Assembly: GCF_022569295.1 (NCBI RefSeq)
Contig: NZ_JAKFIA010000001.1
Span: 1,751,001-1,815,000 of the forward strand
Reading direction: 5' to 3'
Length of the DNA: 64,000 nt
DNA from: Pedomonas mirosovicensis
Lineage (GTDB): Bacteria; Pseudomonadota; Alphaproteobacteria; Sphingomonadales; Sphingomonadaceae
Under the pieces are notes generated by a model. It was not told the DNA's origin, searched no databases, and was given only the letters and a program-made list of their open reading frames with translations. Position numbers and translations under genes: made by a program. Position 1 is the stretch's first letter. Every line of letters starts with the position of its first letter. Below are positions 19,636 to 29,764 of this stretch, in pieces.

Positions 19636-21177
19636 TCAGCTGTCGTGAATGACTTCGAAGCAGGATGCCATGTCCAGGTGCTTGGCAAGGCTGGCGAGGC
19701 GCCGGTCCACCACTTCCCCGTAAAGGCTGGCGTACTCCTCCGTCAGCGCCAGCACCAGCTGGCCCTTGCGGCGGATGAGCTGGCAGCCTTCCAGCGGCTT
19801 GGCGGTGCCGGCGGTCAGCCGTTGGCCAAGGCGCAGCGCCAGGCCCCATGCCCTGGCCCGGTTCAGGTCCTCCGCGCTTGCCAGCGGCTGGACGATGGGG
19901 CCGTAGCGCTCGCCGATGGAGGCGCCGTAGCAGGCGTAAAGAGCAGTGCCGATCATCGCCCTGCCCCGGAAATCGATACCCACCCAGTTGCCGAACAGCG
20001 AGGATTCCAGCGCCCGTTCCGCCCGGAAGTCCGGGTGGCCGCGCCAGGCCACGTCCGCCAGCAGGCAGCAGGCCTGCCGCAGGCGGCGGTCTTCCGGGCT
20101 TTCGCCGTCCGAGAACAGCGGGTCCATCCACAGCATCAGCGCGTCGCCATGCTCGGGGAACCGCCCCTCCTGCTGGGCTTCCATGCGGCAGGCCGCCAGC
20201 AGCGGATCCTCGCGCTTTACCGATTGCGGCAGGGAGTCGAACAGCAGGCCCTCACGAAGCCCATAGGCCGAGTTGATGATGAGCGGAATGTCCAGATGCC
20301 CGGCCAGCGTCTCCAAGACTGCCACAGCCACCGGCAGGTTGGGCAGCCGCCGCTCGGTCAGGCTCTTGATCCGCTTCAACTCCTTGCGGTCGAGGGAGGA
20401 GAGCGCCTTGCCCAGCCGCCCGAGCGCTTCCGGTTTCATCCGGTAGCTGTGGATAATTCTGAGCGGGCAGTTGTTCAGGTGTATGTCCAGGTGCGCCAGC
20501 GCGCGCCAGGAGCCGCCCACGGTGTAGAACGGCAGCCCCCTGGCCTCGGCCAGCCAAGGCACGTTCTTGAGGGCTTCGAGCACCTGCGCCCGGATGGCTT
20601 GCGGCGTTGGAAGGTCGGTCTGGTTCCGGAGGGTCAGCACGCCGATAGGCAGGGACACCCGGTCCCCCACCTTCCCGTTCGAGATCCGGATCAGCTCCAG
20701 GCTGCCGCCCCCTAAGTCGCCGACGATGCCGTCCGCCTCCGGCATGGCCGACAGCACGCCAAGCGCGGAGTAATAGCCTTCCTGCTCGCCGCTGATGACG
20801 GTGATGTCGAGCCCGGTCTCCCGCTTCACCCTTGCGACGAACTCCGCCCCGTTGCGGGCCAGCCGCACGGCGGCGGTGGCAACGACGGAGAGCTGATCCA
20901 CCTGCATGTCCGCGCACAGCATGGCGAAGCGGCGCAGGGTGTCGATGGCCTGCTCCATGGTGCCCTCGTCCATGCGGCCGGTATCGGCCAGCCCCTTGGC
21001 GAGGCCGCACATCACCTTCTCGTTGAACACCGTGGGCGGCACCCGCACCACGCCCCGATAGACCACGAGGCGCACCGAGTTGGAGCCGATGTCGATGATG
21101 GCGATGAGGCGCTGGGCAAGCGGACGTAGGACAGCGCGCGGACGGGCATTGGATAGCGACACGGCAGCGCGATTCAT
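19636..21177 (-). CDS. ppx: Exopolyphosphatase / Ppx-GppA phosphatase, long form
   Basis: Hydrolyses terminal phosphates from polyphosphate and/or pppGpp. It is 513 residues from the ATG at 21177 (MNRAAVSLSNAR). The ASKHA fold shows IIDIGSNSVRLVVYRG (phosphate 1), VATAAVRLARN, and IVGDLGGGSLELIRI (phosphate 2). A C-terminal HD-like helical domain from about 320 to the end makes this the long, two-domain type. It is the last gene of the DUF2066-perM-hda-ppk-ppx transcript and starts 64 bases after ppk, so synthesis and breakdown of polyphosphate are genetically paired. A second, shorter paralogue lies at 42353-43432. Confidence 0.92.
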   Translation of the reverse strand: MNRAAVSLSNARPRAVLRPLAQRLIAIIDIGSNSVRLVVYRGVVRVPPTVFNEKVMCGLAKGLADTGRMDEGTMEQAIDTLRRFAMLCADMQVDQLSVVATAAVRLARNGAEFVARVKRETGLDITVISGEQEGYYSALGVLSAMPEADGIVGDLGGGSLELIRISNGKVGDRVSLPIGVLTLRNQTDLPTPQAIRAQVLEALKNVPWLAEARGLPFYTVGGSWRALAHLDIHLNNCPLRIIHSYRMKPEALGRLGKALSSLDRKELKRIKSLTERRLPNLPVAVAVLETLAGHLDIPLIINSAYGLREGLLFDSLPQSVKREDPLLAACRMEAQQEGRFPEHGDALMLWMDPLFSDGESPEDRRLRQACCLLADVAWRGHPDFRAERALESSLFGNWVGIDFRGRAMIGTALYACYGASIGERYGPIVQPLASAEDLNRARAWGLALRLGQRLTAGTAKPLEGCQLIRRKGQLVLALTEEYASLYGEVVDRRLASLAKHLDMASCFEVIHDS

Positions 21178-21241
21178 GGAACCTACTCGACGATGACCAC
21201 AGACGTGATTGGCGCGCACTTTAGCCGAGGCAGCGCGTCAA

Positions 21242-23434
21242 TCAACCCGCGGCGGACGGAACAGGCTGGTCTTTTTGACCATCATCGCCCTCCAGCACCA
21301 GCCGCGGAATGGTGCCCGGATCCTTCAGCGCCGCGCCCCGCCCGGACATGGACGGGTTGGTCATGAAGTAGCGGTGGACGTTGAAGGACCGTCCCTTGGC
21401 CGGCATACGCACATAGGAGCCATCCGGTTGCAACCATGAGGATTGCTCGGTGTCCTTGAGGTTGGCGACCATCACCTGATCCAGCACCTGCGCGTGGACG
21501 GTGGGGTTGTTGATCGGCACCAGCACCTCGACGCGGCGGTCGAAGTTGCGCTGCATCCAGTCGGCGGAGGAGATGTAGACGATCGCCTTGCGCGAGGGCA
21601 GCGCCTCGCCGTTGGCGAACGCCACGATGCGGCTGTGCTCCAGGAACCGTCCGATGATCGACTTCACCCGGATGTTTTCGGACAAGCCCGGCACGCCCGG
21701 CTTCAGGCAGCAGATGCCCCGCACCACCATGTCGATCTGCACGCCCGCCTGGCTGGCTTCATAGAGCTTGTCGATGATGATGGGGTCGACAAGCGAGTTC
21801 AGCTTCACCCACACCTGCGCGGGCAGCCCTGCGTGCGCGTTCTCGATTTCCTTGTCGAGGTGTTTCATCAGCGTCGCGCGGATGCCGACGGGCGACATGG
21901 CGATGCATTCCAGCTGCTCGGGCGGCACGTAGCCGGTGATGTAGTTGAACACCTGCGCCGCGTCCCGCGCCAGCCGTGGGTCGGCGGTGAAGTAGCTGAG
22001 GTCGGTGTAGATCTTCGCCGTCACCGGGTGGTAGTTGCCGGTGCCGAAGTGGCAGTAGGTTCTCAGGTCGCTGCCTTCCCGCCGCACCACCATCGACAGT
22101 TTCGCGTGGGTCTTGAGATCGATGAAGCCGTAGACCACCTGGGCGCCTGCCCGTTCCAGCTCGGCCGCCCAGCGGATGTTCTGTTCCTCATCGAAGCGGG
22201 CCTTCAGCTCGACGACCGCCGTGACCGACTTGCCCGCCTCCGCCGCCTCGATCAGCGCCCGCACGATCGGGCTCTTCTTGCCCGCGCGATAGAGCGTCTG
22301 CTTGATGGCAACCACGTCCGGGTCCGCCGCCGCTTGCCGCAGGAAGGAGAGCACCACGTCAAAGCTCTCGTACGGGTGGTGGACGAGGATGTCCTTGGCG
22401 CGGATGGCGGCGAAGCAGTCGCCCCCGTGCTCGCGGATGCGCTCGGGGAAGCGCGGGGTATAGGGCTCGAACTTCAGGTCGGCCCGCTCGTCGACGATCA
22501 GCTGGGCGGTGTCGGCGATGCCGAGGACGCCTGCCACCTCCACGGCGTCGCGGTCCGCCACGCCCAGTTCGCGGATCACCATGCGCTGCAACTCGGGCGG
22601 CGTCTCGGCCTCGATCTTCAGGCGGATCACCTGCCCGCGCTTACGCCGCTTGAGGGCGGATTCGAAGTAGCGAACCAAGTCCTCCGCCTCTTCCTCCACC
22701 TCGATGTCGCTGTCGCGGATCACCCGGAACGCGCCGTCTCCCAGCAGCTCATAGCCGGGAAACAGCTGGCCGAGGAACAGGCGGATGGTGTTCTCGAGGC
22801 TGATGAAGCGCAGCCCCTCGCCCGGCAGGCGAAGGAAGCGCGGCAGCATGGCGGGCAGCAGCAGGAGCGCATGCAGCAGGCTCTTGTCGCTGAGGCGGCG
22901 CAGCTCCAGCACCAGCGAGATGCCCCGGTTCGGGATGAACGGGAACGGGTGCGCCGGGTCGATGGCCAGCGGCGTCAGCACCGGGAAGATCTTGGCGAGG
23001 AAATGCCCTTCCAGCCACTCGCGCTCGTCGTCGCTCAGCTGGGTGCGGTCCAGCACCTCGACGCCTGCCGCCGCGAGGCTTTCCCGCAATTCGGCCCATA
23101 CCGCCTGCTGGGCGCGCATCAGCTCCTCCGCCTTGGCGGAGATGGCGGCCAGCTGCTGGGCTGGGGTCAGGCCGTCCTGGCTGATCGTCTCGACGGCGGC
23201 GTCCATCTGCCCGCGCAGGCCGGCGACGCGTACCATGTAGAACTCGTCGAGGTTGCTGCCCGAGATCGAGAGGAACCGCAGCCGCTCCAGCAACGGATAG
23301 TCGGTGTTCCGGGCCTCCTCCAGCACACGGAAATTGAACGCCAGCCACGATAGTTCGCGATTGAAATAGCGGTCGGGGCTGACCGGATGGGCCGGTTCGG
23401 TCGGTGTGGTCGGGAGGTGGGCATGTATCGGCAT
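21242..23434 (-). CDS. ppk1: Polyphosphate kinase 1
   Basis: Makes polyphosphate from ATP. It is 730 residues. The N-terminal domain begins [19 protein letters not shown] and contains [16 protein letters not shown], both family hallmarks. The catalytic phospholipase-D-like half carries [14 protein letters not shown] (His443) and [19 protein letters not shown] (His462). Histidines in these two motifs are the ones needed for autophosphorylation in E. coli Ppk. The C-terminal part includes [16 protein letters not shown] and [20 protein letters not shown]. It follows hda by 31 bases and precedes ppx, a standard alphaproteobacterial order. Confidence 0.97.
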   Translation of the reverse strand: MPIHAHLPTTPTEPAHPVSPDRYFNRELSWLAFNFRVLEEARNTDYPLLERLRFLSISGSNLDEFYMVRVAGLRGQMDAAVETISQDGLTPAQQLAAISAKAEELMRAQQAVWAELRESLAAAGVEVLDRTQLSDDEREWLEGHFLAKIFPVLTPLAIDPAHPFPFIPNRGISLVLELRRLSDKSLLHALLLLPAMLPRFLRLPGEGLRFISLENTIRLFLGQLFPGYELLGDGAFRVIRDSDIEVEEEAEDLVRYFESALKRRKRGQVIRLKIEAETPPELQRMVIRELGVADRDAVEVAGVLGIADTAQLIVDERADLKFEPYTPRFPERIREHGGDCFAAIRAKDILVHHPYESFDVVLSFLRQAAADPDVVAIKQTLYRAGKKSPIVRALIEAAEAGKSVTAVVELKARFDEEQNIRWAAELERAGAQVVYGFIDLKTHAKLSMVVRREGSDLRTYCHFGTGNYHPVTAKIYTDLSYFTADPRLARDAAQVFNYITGYVPPEQLECIAMSPVGIRATLMKHLDKEIENAHAGLPAQVWVKLNSLVDPIIIDKLYEASQAGVQIDMVVRGICCLKPGVPGLSENIRVKSIIGRFLEHSRIVAFANGEALPSRKAIVYISSADWMQRNFDRRVEVLVPINNPTVHAQVLDQVMVANLKDTEQSSWLQPDGSYVRMPAKGRSFNVHRYFMTNPSMSGRGAALKDPGTIPRLVLEGDDGQKDQPVPSAAG

Positions 23435-23465
23435 AGGTGGCTGATAGTCTGCCCTTGCGGAGAAT

Positions 23466-24131
23466 TTATGACAAGCTCGGCGCTTTGGCGTCCAGGTCCG
23501 CCAGCACCTGGCGCGCCAGCGGCACGGTCACCGGCCGGCGCTTCTCCAGCGCCGTCAGGTCGATCGCCTCGACGACCGCATGGATGCGGGCATAGTCCCG
23601 CTCCAGCCGGGGCATCAGGAAGTCGATCACGTCCGGCGGCACGTCCAGCCCCCGGTCGCGGAACTGCTTGACCAGCAGCGCCGCCATCAGCGGCTCGTCC
23701 GGCTGGGAAATCTCGGCCACTGGCAGCGCCAGGAGGCGCGAGGACAGGTCCGCCACCTCCAGGTTCCAGCTCTTCACCGGCTGGCGGCTCAGCAGCACGA
23801 GGCCGATGCGCTGCTCGCGCGTCCAGTTGATGAGGTGGAACAGCCCCTCCTCGTCCACACCCGGCCCCAGGTTGTCGATGACCAGAGTCGGCAGCCGCAG
23901 GCGGCTGTGCAGCTGGCCGGGGCCCAGGATCCGCCCGCCTGTGCGGCTGGCGAAGATCGCCCCTAGGTGGCTCTTGCCGGACATGGCAGGCCCCACGATC
24001 AACAGGGCATGGCTCGGCCAGTCCGGCCAGTTGTCGAGGTAGGCGACGGCCAGGTCGTTGGCGGGCGAGACGGCGAAGTTCTCGACGCCCGTTGCCTTGC
24101 GGTAGGACAGCGGCAGCGGCGGCTGCTTCAT
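23466..24131 (-). CDS. hda: DnaA regulatory inactivator Hda (HdaA)
   Basis: DnaA-related AAA protein of 221 residues that, with the loaded beta clamp, stimulates ATP hydrolysis by DnaA to stop re-initiation. It begins [11 protein letters not shown], where a short N-terminal QLPL-type clamp-binding motif is expected. The P-loop appears as [12 protein letters not shown]; Walker B is LVIDNLG; a sensor-type segment [10 protein letters not shown] follows; and the arginine-finger region is [10 protein letters not shown]. There is no DNA-binding domain, as expected for Hda. Its start codon overlaps the perM stop by four bases, indicating translational coupling. Confidence 0.93.
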   Translation of the reverse strand: MKQPPLPLSYRKATGVENFAVSPANDLAVAYLDNWPDWPSHALLIVGPAMSGKSHLGAIFASRTGGRILGPGQLHSRLRLPTLVIDNLGPGVDEEGLFHLINWTREQRIGLVLLSRQPVKSWNLEVADLSSRLLALPVAEISQPDEPLMAALLVKQFRDRGLDVPPDVIDFLMPRLERDYARIHAVVEAIDLTALEKRRPVTVPLARQVLADLDAKAPSLS

Positions 24132-25222
24132 GGCGCGTCTTCCTCCGTCGGGCGGAGGGTCGGCGCGGTCTCGACCGGCCTTCCGTCGTCATAGAGGCGG
24201 CTGGCGAGATACCGCTGGATCAGCCAGCGGGACAGCACGGCAACCACTGCCGCCACCGGCACGGCCAGAAAAATGCCGAGCACGCCCATGAGTTCACCCC
24301 CGGCGAAGATGGCGAAGATCACCCAAACGGGGTGTAGGCCCACCCGATTGCCGATGAGGTTGGGCGTCAGGATGCTGCCCTCGATGCCCTGCACGATGAC
24401 GAACACCACATAGACCAGCCCCACCTTCAGCCAGTCCGTGCCGAACTGGCCCAGCGCCACCAGCAGCGCCAGGGCCGAGGCGAAGAACGGCCCGGCCAGC
24501 GGCACGAAGGCGAGCAGCCCTGCGATCAGCCCCAGCACCAGTGCGTAGTTGAGGCCGAGCAGGGTCCAGCCGAAGGCATAAAGCACGGCCAGCGCCATGC
24601 ACACCAGGAACTGCCCGCGCACGAAGCCCGACAGGGCGTAGTCCATGTCGTGCAGCAGGGTCTCGATGGTTGCCAGGTGCTGGCGCGGCAGCAGGGTCTT
24701 TCCCCGCGCAACGATGATGTCCCAGTCCCGCAGCAGGTAGAAGGCGACCACGGGCGAGATGAGAATGAGCGTCAGCACGTTGAAGAAGGCGATGCCGCTG
24801 GCCAGCAGCTGGCCCACGTGCGCGCCGATCCACTCCATCAGCTTGCCGCTGGATTGCTCGACGATGGTCTGGGCCCGTTCCGTGCCGCCCGCCTCGTTGA
24901 TGAGGCCGAGGATCAGCGGCCGCACCTTGGCCACGTAGCCGGGCAGCGCGTTGAGGAAGCCGACGACCTGATCCCGCAGCATCGGCGCGATGGCGATGAA
25001 CACGCCGATCATCAGGCCGAAGAACAGCAGAATGGCGATGGAAGTCGCCAGCCAGCGCGGCAGCTTCCAGGTTTCCATCCGGTCGGCGACCGGGTCCAGC
25101 AGGTAGGCGACTGCGAGGCCGACCACGAACGGCAGCAGGATGCCGCTGATCGATACGAAGAAGGCAAGCAGCAGCGCAACGCCGAGAAGAACCCAGACCC
25201 AGCGCGGAGGGGAACCAGTCAT
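24128..25222 (-). CDS. AI-2E family transporter (PerM-like)
   Basis: Polytopic inner-membrane protein of 364 residues, with about seven to eight hydrophobic segments. It begins WVWVLLGVALLLAFFVSISG. Family signatures are LPFVVGLAVAYLLDPVADRME in the second helix, LPGYVAKVRPLI, ISPVVAFYLLRDWD, and VQGIEGSILTPNLIGNRVGL near the end. Members are annotated as AI-2 exporters or permeases, but the substrate here is unknown; in alphaproteobacteria the gene regularly sits just before hda. It overlaps hda by four bases and follows the DUF2066 gene by six. Confidence 0.9.
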   Translation of the reverse strand: MTGSPPRWVWVLLGVALLLAFFVSISGILLPFVVGLAVAYLLDPVADRMETWKLPRWLATSIAILLFFGLMIGVFIAIAPMLRDQVVGFLNALPGYVAKVRPLILGLINEAGGTERAQTIVEQSSGKLMEWIGAHVGQLLASGIAFFNVLTLILISPVVAFYLLRDWDIIVARGKTLLPRQHLATIETLLHDMDYALSGFVRGQFLVCMALAVLYAFGWTLLGLNYALVLGLIAGLLAFVPLAGPFFASALALLVALGQFGTDWLKVGLVYVVFVIVQGIEGSILTPNLIGNRVGLHPVWVIFAIFAGGELMGVLGIFLAVPVAAVVAVLSRWLIQRYLASRLYDDGRPVETAPTLRPTEEDAP

Positions 25223-25228
25223 CGGGCC

Positions 25229-26569
25229 TTACTCCTGAGGGGGATTTTGCGGTTGCTGGCCGAAGCCCGGCGGCAGCAGCGGGGCGGGCGCGGGACCCTG
25301 AGGCGTTTGGCCTTGCGGTTGCGTCTGAGGCGTTTGGCCCGGCGCGCCCGGCTCCTGGGTGATGATCCCCTCCTCGCCCACGGTCTCCTCGATCACGGGG
25401 CGCGGCAGCGGCGTCTCACCCGGTTGGCGCGGACGCAGCATCCAGCGGCCGTCCGACAGCAGCCCCAGCCGCAGGCCGAGTTGATCCAGGTCGTAGTGCA
25501 ACCACTCCATCGACGAGCCATAGCCCAGGCGCACCTGCGAAACGCCGCCCAGCGACAGGCCGGTGATGGTCAGGCCGGTGAGCGAGGGCGCGCGCCGCAG
25601 CTGCTGCTCCAGCGTCGACCAGCTGGCGGCGTCCGGCGTGTCCACCAGCACCTCGATGGACCCCGCGCTCTGCATGGCGAAGGTCTGCTCCTCCTCGGCG
25701 TTGGGAGCAACCATGTCCGCCGCGCTCACCATCTCGCTCGCCTTCAGCTTGCCGGCCTCCAGCGCCTTGTTCATGGCTGCGTCCAGCTTGGTGACGGCCT
25801 CGGCCAGCATGGCCGGAACATCGGCCGGCCGCTCGGCCGTCAGTTCCACCGTGCCGATCACTTCGTTGTCGAGCCCGTGCAGGATGCGGAACGTGCCTTT
25901 GACCGGGCCGCCGGGGGCGCTCCGGTCCAGCCGGGCCTCAGCCACGGCGAAGTCCTGCGCGCCGTAGCGCAGCAGCGCCAGCCGCATCAGGTCCTTCGAT
26001 GGGTCCACGCCCCGCTTGGCGTTCAGGAACACGGCATCGGCCGGCGTGCCGGTCACGCGCACATAATCAATGGCGCTCCGGACGTCGCCAAAGGCGGTCC
26101 ACGCCCGGAACCACGGGTTGCGCGGATCGATGCCCAGCCATGCGCCGCCGTCCTTGAGAGCGGGGAGCAGGAGAATCGGGTGGGATTTGTGTCCCTGCGG
26201 CCCGATTCCCATCTCGCCGATGGTGGCGCGTACGGGAATCGGGTCAAAGTCCACCGTCAGCCGCGCGATGTAGCGCTTGGAGGAGAATCGCTCCGATATC
26301 ACATCGACCGCGGCGACCAGTCGATCGAGGCTGCCATCGCCAAGGCTGGGCGCGGACGACTCCGCCTGGCCGGTAAGCCGCGCCCACAGCTGCCGCCACG
26401 CCCGGCGCTGGGCCGTGCGAATCCCGGCTTCACGGGCCTGGGTGGCGTTGCTTGCCACCACATCCACGGCGATTTCCTTCACCGAGAACGGGTCGGCGAT
26501 GGTGGGTTCGGCAGCCTGAACGGTCGCACCGGACAGCAGGCCGAAAAGGAGAAGAGGAACGAGCCGCAC
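25229..26569 (-). CDS. DUF2066 domain-containing secreted protein
   Basis: Exported protein of unknown function, 446 residues from a GTG at 26569; a TTG nine bases earlier is also possible and no ribosome site is convincing. The signal peptide is [19 protein letters not shown]. The DUF2066 region begins near residue 30 ([20 protein letters not shown]) and includes an [11 protein letters not shown] helix. The last 50 residues are a Pro/Gln/Gly-rich tail ([17 protein letters not shown]), unlike the ordered core and probably disordered. It heads the perM-hda-ppk-ppx run and is divergent from purM across 128 bases, so that gap should hold both promoters. Confidence 0.85.
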   Translation of the reverse strand: MRLVPLLLFGLLSGATVQAAEPTIADPFSVKEIAVDVVASNATQAREAGIRTAQRRAWRQLWARLTGQAESSAPSLGDGSLDRLVAAVDVISERFSSKRYIARLTVDFDPIPVRATIGEMGIGPQGHKSHPILLLPALKDGGAWLGIDPRNPWFRAWTAFGDVRSAIDYVRVTGTPADAVFLNAKRGVDPSKDLMRLALLRYGAQDFAVAEARLDRSAPGGPVKGTFRILHGLDNEVIGTVELTAERPADVPAMLAEAVTKLDAAMNKALEAGKLKASEMVSAADMVAPNAEEEQTFAMQSAGSIEVLVDTPDAASWSTLEQQLRRAPSLTGLTITGLSLGGVSQVRLGYGSSMEWLHYDLDQLGLRLGLLSDGRWMLRPRQPGETPLPRPVIEETVGEEGIITQEPGAPGQTPQTQPQGQTPQGPAPAPLLPPGFGQQPQNPPQE

Positions 26570-26697
26570 GACGACCAATCAGTGACTTTGTTGGACAGGA
26601 ATGCGTTCCTTTTACAACTGAGGTCTCGCTTCTCAAGTTCAATCTGGTAACACGCAGGCAACCAACCTCGCCTTTTCAGCTTCGGAAAGACCCGGCC

Positions 26698-27801
26698 ATG
26701 TCCAAAAACACCCCCTACACCTACGCCCAGGCTGGCGTGTCCATCGACGCCGGCAACGCGCTGGTGCGGGCCATCGCGCCGCTGGCGCGGGCCACCCGTC
26801 GCCCCGGCGCGGACAGCGACCTTGGCGGCTTCGGCGCGTTCTTCGATCCCAAGGCCGCGGGCTACAACGACCCGCTGCTGGTCGCCACCACCGATGGCGT
26901 CGGCACCAAGGTCAAGCTCGCCATCGAGGCGGACGGCCACGACACCATCGGCATCGATCTTGTCGCCATGTGCGTGAACGATCTGGTGGTTCAGGGGGCC
27001 GAGCCGCTGTTCTTCCTCGATTATTTCGCCACCGGCAAGCTCGATACCGGCGTTGCCGCCCGCGTCGTCTCCGGCATCGCCGAAGGTTGCCGCCAGGCGG
27101 GCAGCGCCCTTGTCGGCGGCGAGACCGCCGAGATGCCGGGCCTCTACGGCGATGGCGACTACGACCTGGCGGGCTTCTCGGTCGGCGCGGTGGAGCGTGG
27201 CCAGCAGCTCACCGGCGAAGGCGTCGGCGCGGGCGACGTGATTCTGGGTCTCGCCTCCTCGGGCGTCCACTCCAACGGCTATTCGCTGGTCCGCCGCCTG
27301 ATTTCGGACTTCGCCATCGACCTCAACGCCCCCGCTCCGTTCGATCCGGCGGTGACGGCGGGCGAGGCCCTGCTCGCCCCCACCCGCATCTATGTAAAGT
27401 CGCTGTTGCCGGTCATCCGCACCGGCCGCATCAAGGCGCTGGCTCACATCACTGGCGGCGGCATCACCGAGAACGTGCCGCGCGTGCTGCCCAAGGGCAC
27501 CCGCGCCGTGTTCGATACCGCCTCCTGGGATCTGCCGCCGCTGTTCCGCTGGCTGCGCGACCTCGGCTCCATCGAGGGTGCGGAGCTGGTTCGCACCTTC
27601 AACTGCGGCATCGGCATGGCCGTTGTCGTGTCGGAAGACAACGTGGCGGCCGTCACCAAGGCGCTGGAAGACGGCGGCGAGACCGTTTACCGCATCGGCC
27701 GCATCGAGCCCGCCGAGGGCGAAGTGCGCGGCTGCCGCGTTACCTCCGCCGCGGGCGCGTGGGGCTATGCCGACGCATGGGACGCCTCCCATGACGCGTA
27801 A
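26698..27801 (+). CDS. purM: Phosphoribosylformylglycinamidine cyclo-ligase (AIR synthetase)
   Basis: Fifth step of purine synthesis: ATP-dependent closure of FGAM to aminoimidazole ribotide. It is 367 residues from the ATG at 26698 with GGAAAG upstream. Signatures are [15 protein letters not shown] at the start, [36 protein letters not shown], and [11 protein letters not shown], plus [16 protein letters not shown] in the C-terminal half. It overlaps purN by 11 bases, so the two are co-translated. Confidence 0.97.
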   Translation: MSKNTPYTYAQAGVSIDAGNALVRAIAPLARATRRPGADSDLGGFGAFFDPKAAGYNDPLLVATTDGVGTKVKLAIEADGHDTIGIDLVAMCVNDLVVQGAEPLFFLDYFATGKLDTGVAARVVSGIAEGCRQAGSALVGGETAEMPGLYGDGDYDLAGFSVGAVERGQQLTGEGVGAGDVILGLASSGVHSNGYSLVRRLISDFAIDLNAPAPFDPAVTAGEALLAPTRIYVKSLLPVIRTGRIKALAHITGGGITENVPRVLPKGTRAVFDTASWDLPPLFRWLRDLGSIEGAELVRTFNCGIGMAVVVSEDNVAAVTKALEDGGETVYRIGRIEPAEGEVRGCRVTSAAGAWGYADAWDASHDA

Positions 27802-28450
27802 GCTGCGTATCGGCGTTCTCATCTCGGGCCGGGGCAGCAACTTCAAGGCGCTGCTCGATGCCACCCAGCAGCCGGACTTCCCGGCCGAGATCGTCTGCGT
27901 CATCTCCAACAAGGGCCAGGCCGGCGGGCTGGAATACGCCCGCGCGGCCGGCATCCCGGCCATCGTCATCTCCCACACCGGCTTCGCCAGCCGGGAGGCG
28001 TTCGACATCACGGTCGACGATCAGCTCCGCCGCCATCAGGTGGATATCGTCTGCCTCGCCGGGTTCATGCGGGTGCTCTCCGCCGAGTTCATCAACCGCT
28101 GGCCGGACCGCATCCTCAACATTCACCCGTCCCTCCTGCCCGCCTTCCGGGGTCTCCATACCCACGAGAAAACCCTTGAGGCAGGCTGCAAGATCGCGGG
28201 CTGCACCGTCCACATCGTCCGGCCCGCGCTGGACGAAGGGCCGATCCTCGCCCAGGCCGCCGTGCCGGTGCTGGAAGGCGATTCCCCCGGCACTCTTGCG
28301 GCGCGTATCCTCGAACAGGAACACCGCATCTACCCAGAAGCCGTGCGCCTCATCGCCGAAGGACGGGTGGAGATCGACGGCATGGTCGCCCGTATCCGCG
28401 ACAGCGCGCCGACCGCCCAACCGCTGGTCAATCCCGCCCCGCGCGGGTGA
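27791..28450 (+). CDS. purN: Phosphoribosylglycinamide formyltransferase (GART)
   Basis: Third step of purine synthesis: transfers formyl from 10-formyl-THF to GAR. It is 219 residues from the ATG at 27791, inside the end of purM. The nucleotide-binding start is [18 protein letters not shown]. The catalytic region [18 protein letters not shown] holds the conserved Asn and His, and the formyl-folate loop [19 protein letters not shown] has the catalytic Asp. Slightly longer than the E. coli enzyme, with an extra polar tail. A strong terminator follows at 28475. Confidence 0.97.
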   Translation: MTRKLRIGVLISGRGSNFKALLDATQQPDFPAEIVCVISNKGQAGGLEYARAAGIPAIVISHTGFASREAFDITVDDQLRRHQVDIVCLAGFMRVLSAEFINRWPDRILNIHPSLLPAFRGLHTHEKTLEAGCKIAGCTVHIVRPALDEGPILAQAAVPVLEGDSPGTLAARILEQEHRIYPEAVRLIAEGRVEIDGMVARIRDSAPTAQPLVNPAPRG

Positions 28451-28474
28451 TCTGGTGCATGAACATTGAGAATT

Positions 28475-28506
28475 AAGGGCCGGGTTTCCCGGCCCTTTTC
28501 TTTTTA
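28475..28506 (+). terminator. Rho-independent terminator of purMN
   Basis: AAGGGCCGGG (28475-28484) and CCCGGCCCTT (28488-28497) form a perfect 10-bp stem with a TTT loop. It is followed by TTCTTTTTA, 24 bases after the purN stop. Confidence 0.9.
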
Positions 28507-28518
28507 CTCAGATTTTCT

Positions 28519-28670
28519 TGCAGGGGGGTCGCGGCCCCCCTGCACCCCCTTCATTTACAGGGACGCGCACATCATAACGGGCGCGGCCCTGTTGAATACG
28601 GCCGTTTTTCCAGAAGAGCGCCGGAAACACGGCCCGCCACGAATGGGGGCGCGGGGTCCAAGACCCCCGC
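28519..28670. repeat. Paired-hairpin intergenic element, copy C
   Basis: Left hairpin TGCAGGGGGG (28519-28528) with CCCCCCTGCA (28535-28544), then the tail CCCCCTTCATTTACAGGGAC. The right arm is inverted: CACGAATGGGGGC, then a hairpin GCGGGGTC / GACCCCCGC (28651-28670) with one bulged base. It lies between purN and ndk, which converge, and inside their two own terminators. Confidence 0.75.
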
Positions 28671-28687
28671 ATAAGATTCTGCAACCA

Positions 28688-28715
28688 AAGAAAAGGGCCG
28701 GTGAAAACCGGCCCT
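28688..28715 (-). terminator. Rho-independent terminator of ndk
   Basis: AGGGCCGGT (28694-28702) and ACCGGCCCT (28707-28715) pair around GAAA. On the - strand TTTTCTTT follows the stem, 30 bases after the ndk stop. Confidence 0.85.
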
Positions 28716-28744
28716 CTCCCTCATTCGCGAAGCTTGGAAGAAGC

Positions 28745-29167
28745 TTAGCCAACAATCTCGGTCTGCGCGAAGAAGTAGGCGATCTCGATCGCTGCGTTCT
28801 CCAGGCTGTCCGAACCGTGGACCGAGTTGGCCTCGATGGATTCGGCGAAGGTCTTGCGGATGGTGCCCTCGTCGGCGTTGGCCGGGTTGGTTGCGCCCAT
28901 CACTTCGCGGTTCTTGAGGACGGCGTTTTCGCCTTCCAGCACCTGCAGCACGACCGGGCCGGAGATCATGAAGTTCACCAGGTCATTGAAGAACGGACGC
29001 TCGCGGTGCACGGCATAGAAGCCTTCGGCCTGTGCGCGGGTCAGCTGCGCGCGCTTCTGGGCGACGATACGCAGGCCGGCGTCTTCCAGCATGGCGTTGA
29101 TCTTGCCCGTCAGGTTGCGGCGGGTTGCGTCCGGCTTGATGATCGAAAAGGTGCGTTCGAGCGCCAT
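28745..29167 (-). CDS. ndk: Nucleoside diphosphate kinase
   Basis: Balances nucleoside triphosphate pools by phosphate transfer from ATP through a phospho-histidine. It is 140 residues, the normal size, from the ATG at 29167 with GGAG upstream. Conserved segments are [32 protein letters not shown] and the active site [17 protein letters not shown], with the catalytic His in NSVHGSDS. It is a single gene with its own terminator. A 128-base gap separates it from the holC stop upstream. Confidence 0.98.
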   Translation of the reverse strand: MALERTFSIIKPDATRRNLTGKINAMLEDAGLRIVAQKRAQLTRAQAEGFYAVHRERPFFNDLVNFMISGPVVLQVLEGENAVLKNREVMGATNPANADEGTIRKTFAESIEANSVHGSDSLENAAIEIAYFFAQTEIVG

Positions 29168-29295
29168 GGTACACTCCAGTCAGGAATATCGTTAAAGAGT
29201 AAGAAACTTGGGTTGGCGCGTCCTTATCCTCGGGTTCGCCAAAAGGCAATGGCTCGCGCGCTCAAGGACGGCTTAAAGGGAAATATCGTTTCGGC

Positions 29296-29745
29296 TCAGG
29301 CGGAGCGTTTCCAGCCGCCGCCCTCCTGCTGCTCCCAGTAGGCGAGGCTGTGCCCCTGCTCCTTGAGGTCCTTCCAGTGCTGGCGGGCGGTTCTCGTCTG
29401 GCCCTCGTCCTGCCCGTCGAACAGGTAGAGCACCCGCTCGTAGCCGTTCATGGTCTCGGGCAGCACGTTATCCAGCAGCGCCAGCACCGTGGCGGCGTTG
29501 GGATTCTCCTCATCCGCCGTGATGTACACCGGCTGGAGACTCTTGTCTTTGCTGTTCGCCGTGCCGTGCGGCAGGAAGGAGGCAGGATTGTAGGTCCACA
29601 AATAGGTGTCGACCTCCTTCACCCGCTCCTCGCTTCCGGCCCGGATCACGGTCTTGAGGCCCTGGCCATAGACCTTCTCCATCAGTCGCGCCAGCGCCTG
29701 GAGAGGGGCCTGCCGCGTGACGTGATAGAAGCTGATCTCGGCCAT
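29296..29745 (-). CDS. holC: DNA polymerase III chi subunit
   Basis: Clamp-loader accessory subunit that links polymerase III to SSB. It is 149 residues from the ATG at 29745 (MAEISFYHVTRQAPLQALA). The family pattern shows in LARLMEKVYGQGLKTVIRAG, VDTYLWTYNPASFLPHG and ERVLYLFDGQDEGQTRTAR. It is 19 bases after the pepA stop on the same strand; a pepA-holC pair is common in proteobacteria. The C-terminal extension (about residues 130-149, GHSLAYWEQQEGGGWKRSA) is typical of alphaproteobacterial forms. Confidence 0.93.
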   Translation of the reverse strand: MAEISFYHVTRQAPLQALARLMEKVYGQGLKTVIRAGSEERVKEVDTYLWTYNPASFLPHGTANSKDKSLQPVYITADEENPNAATVLALLDNVLPETMNGYERVLYLFDGQDEGQTRTARQHWKDLKEQGHSLAYWEQQEGGGWKRSA

Positions 29746-29764
29746 GGCCTCAAACCTCAATATG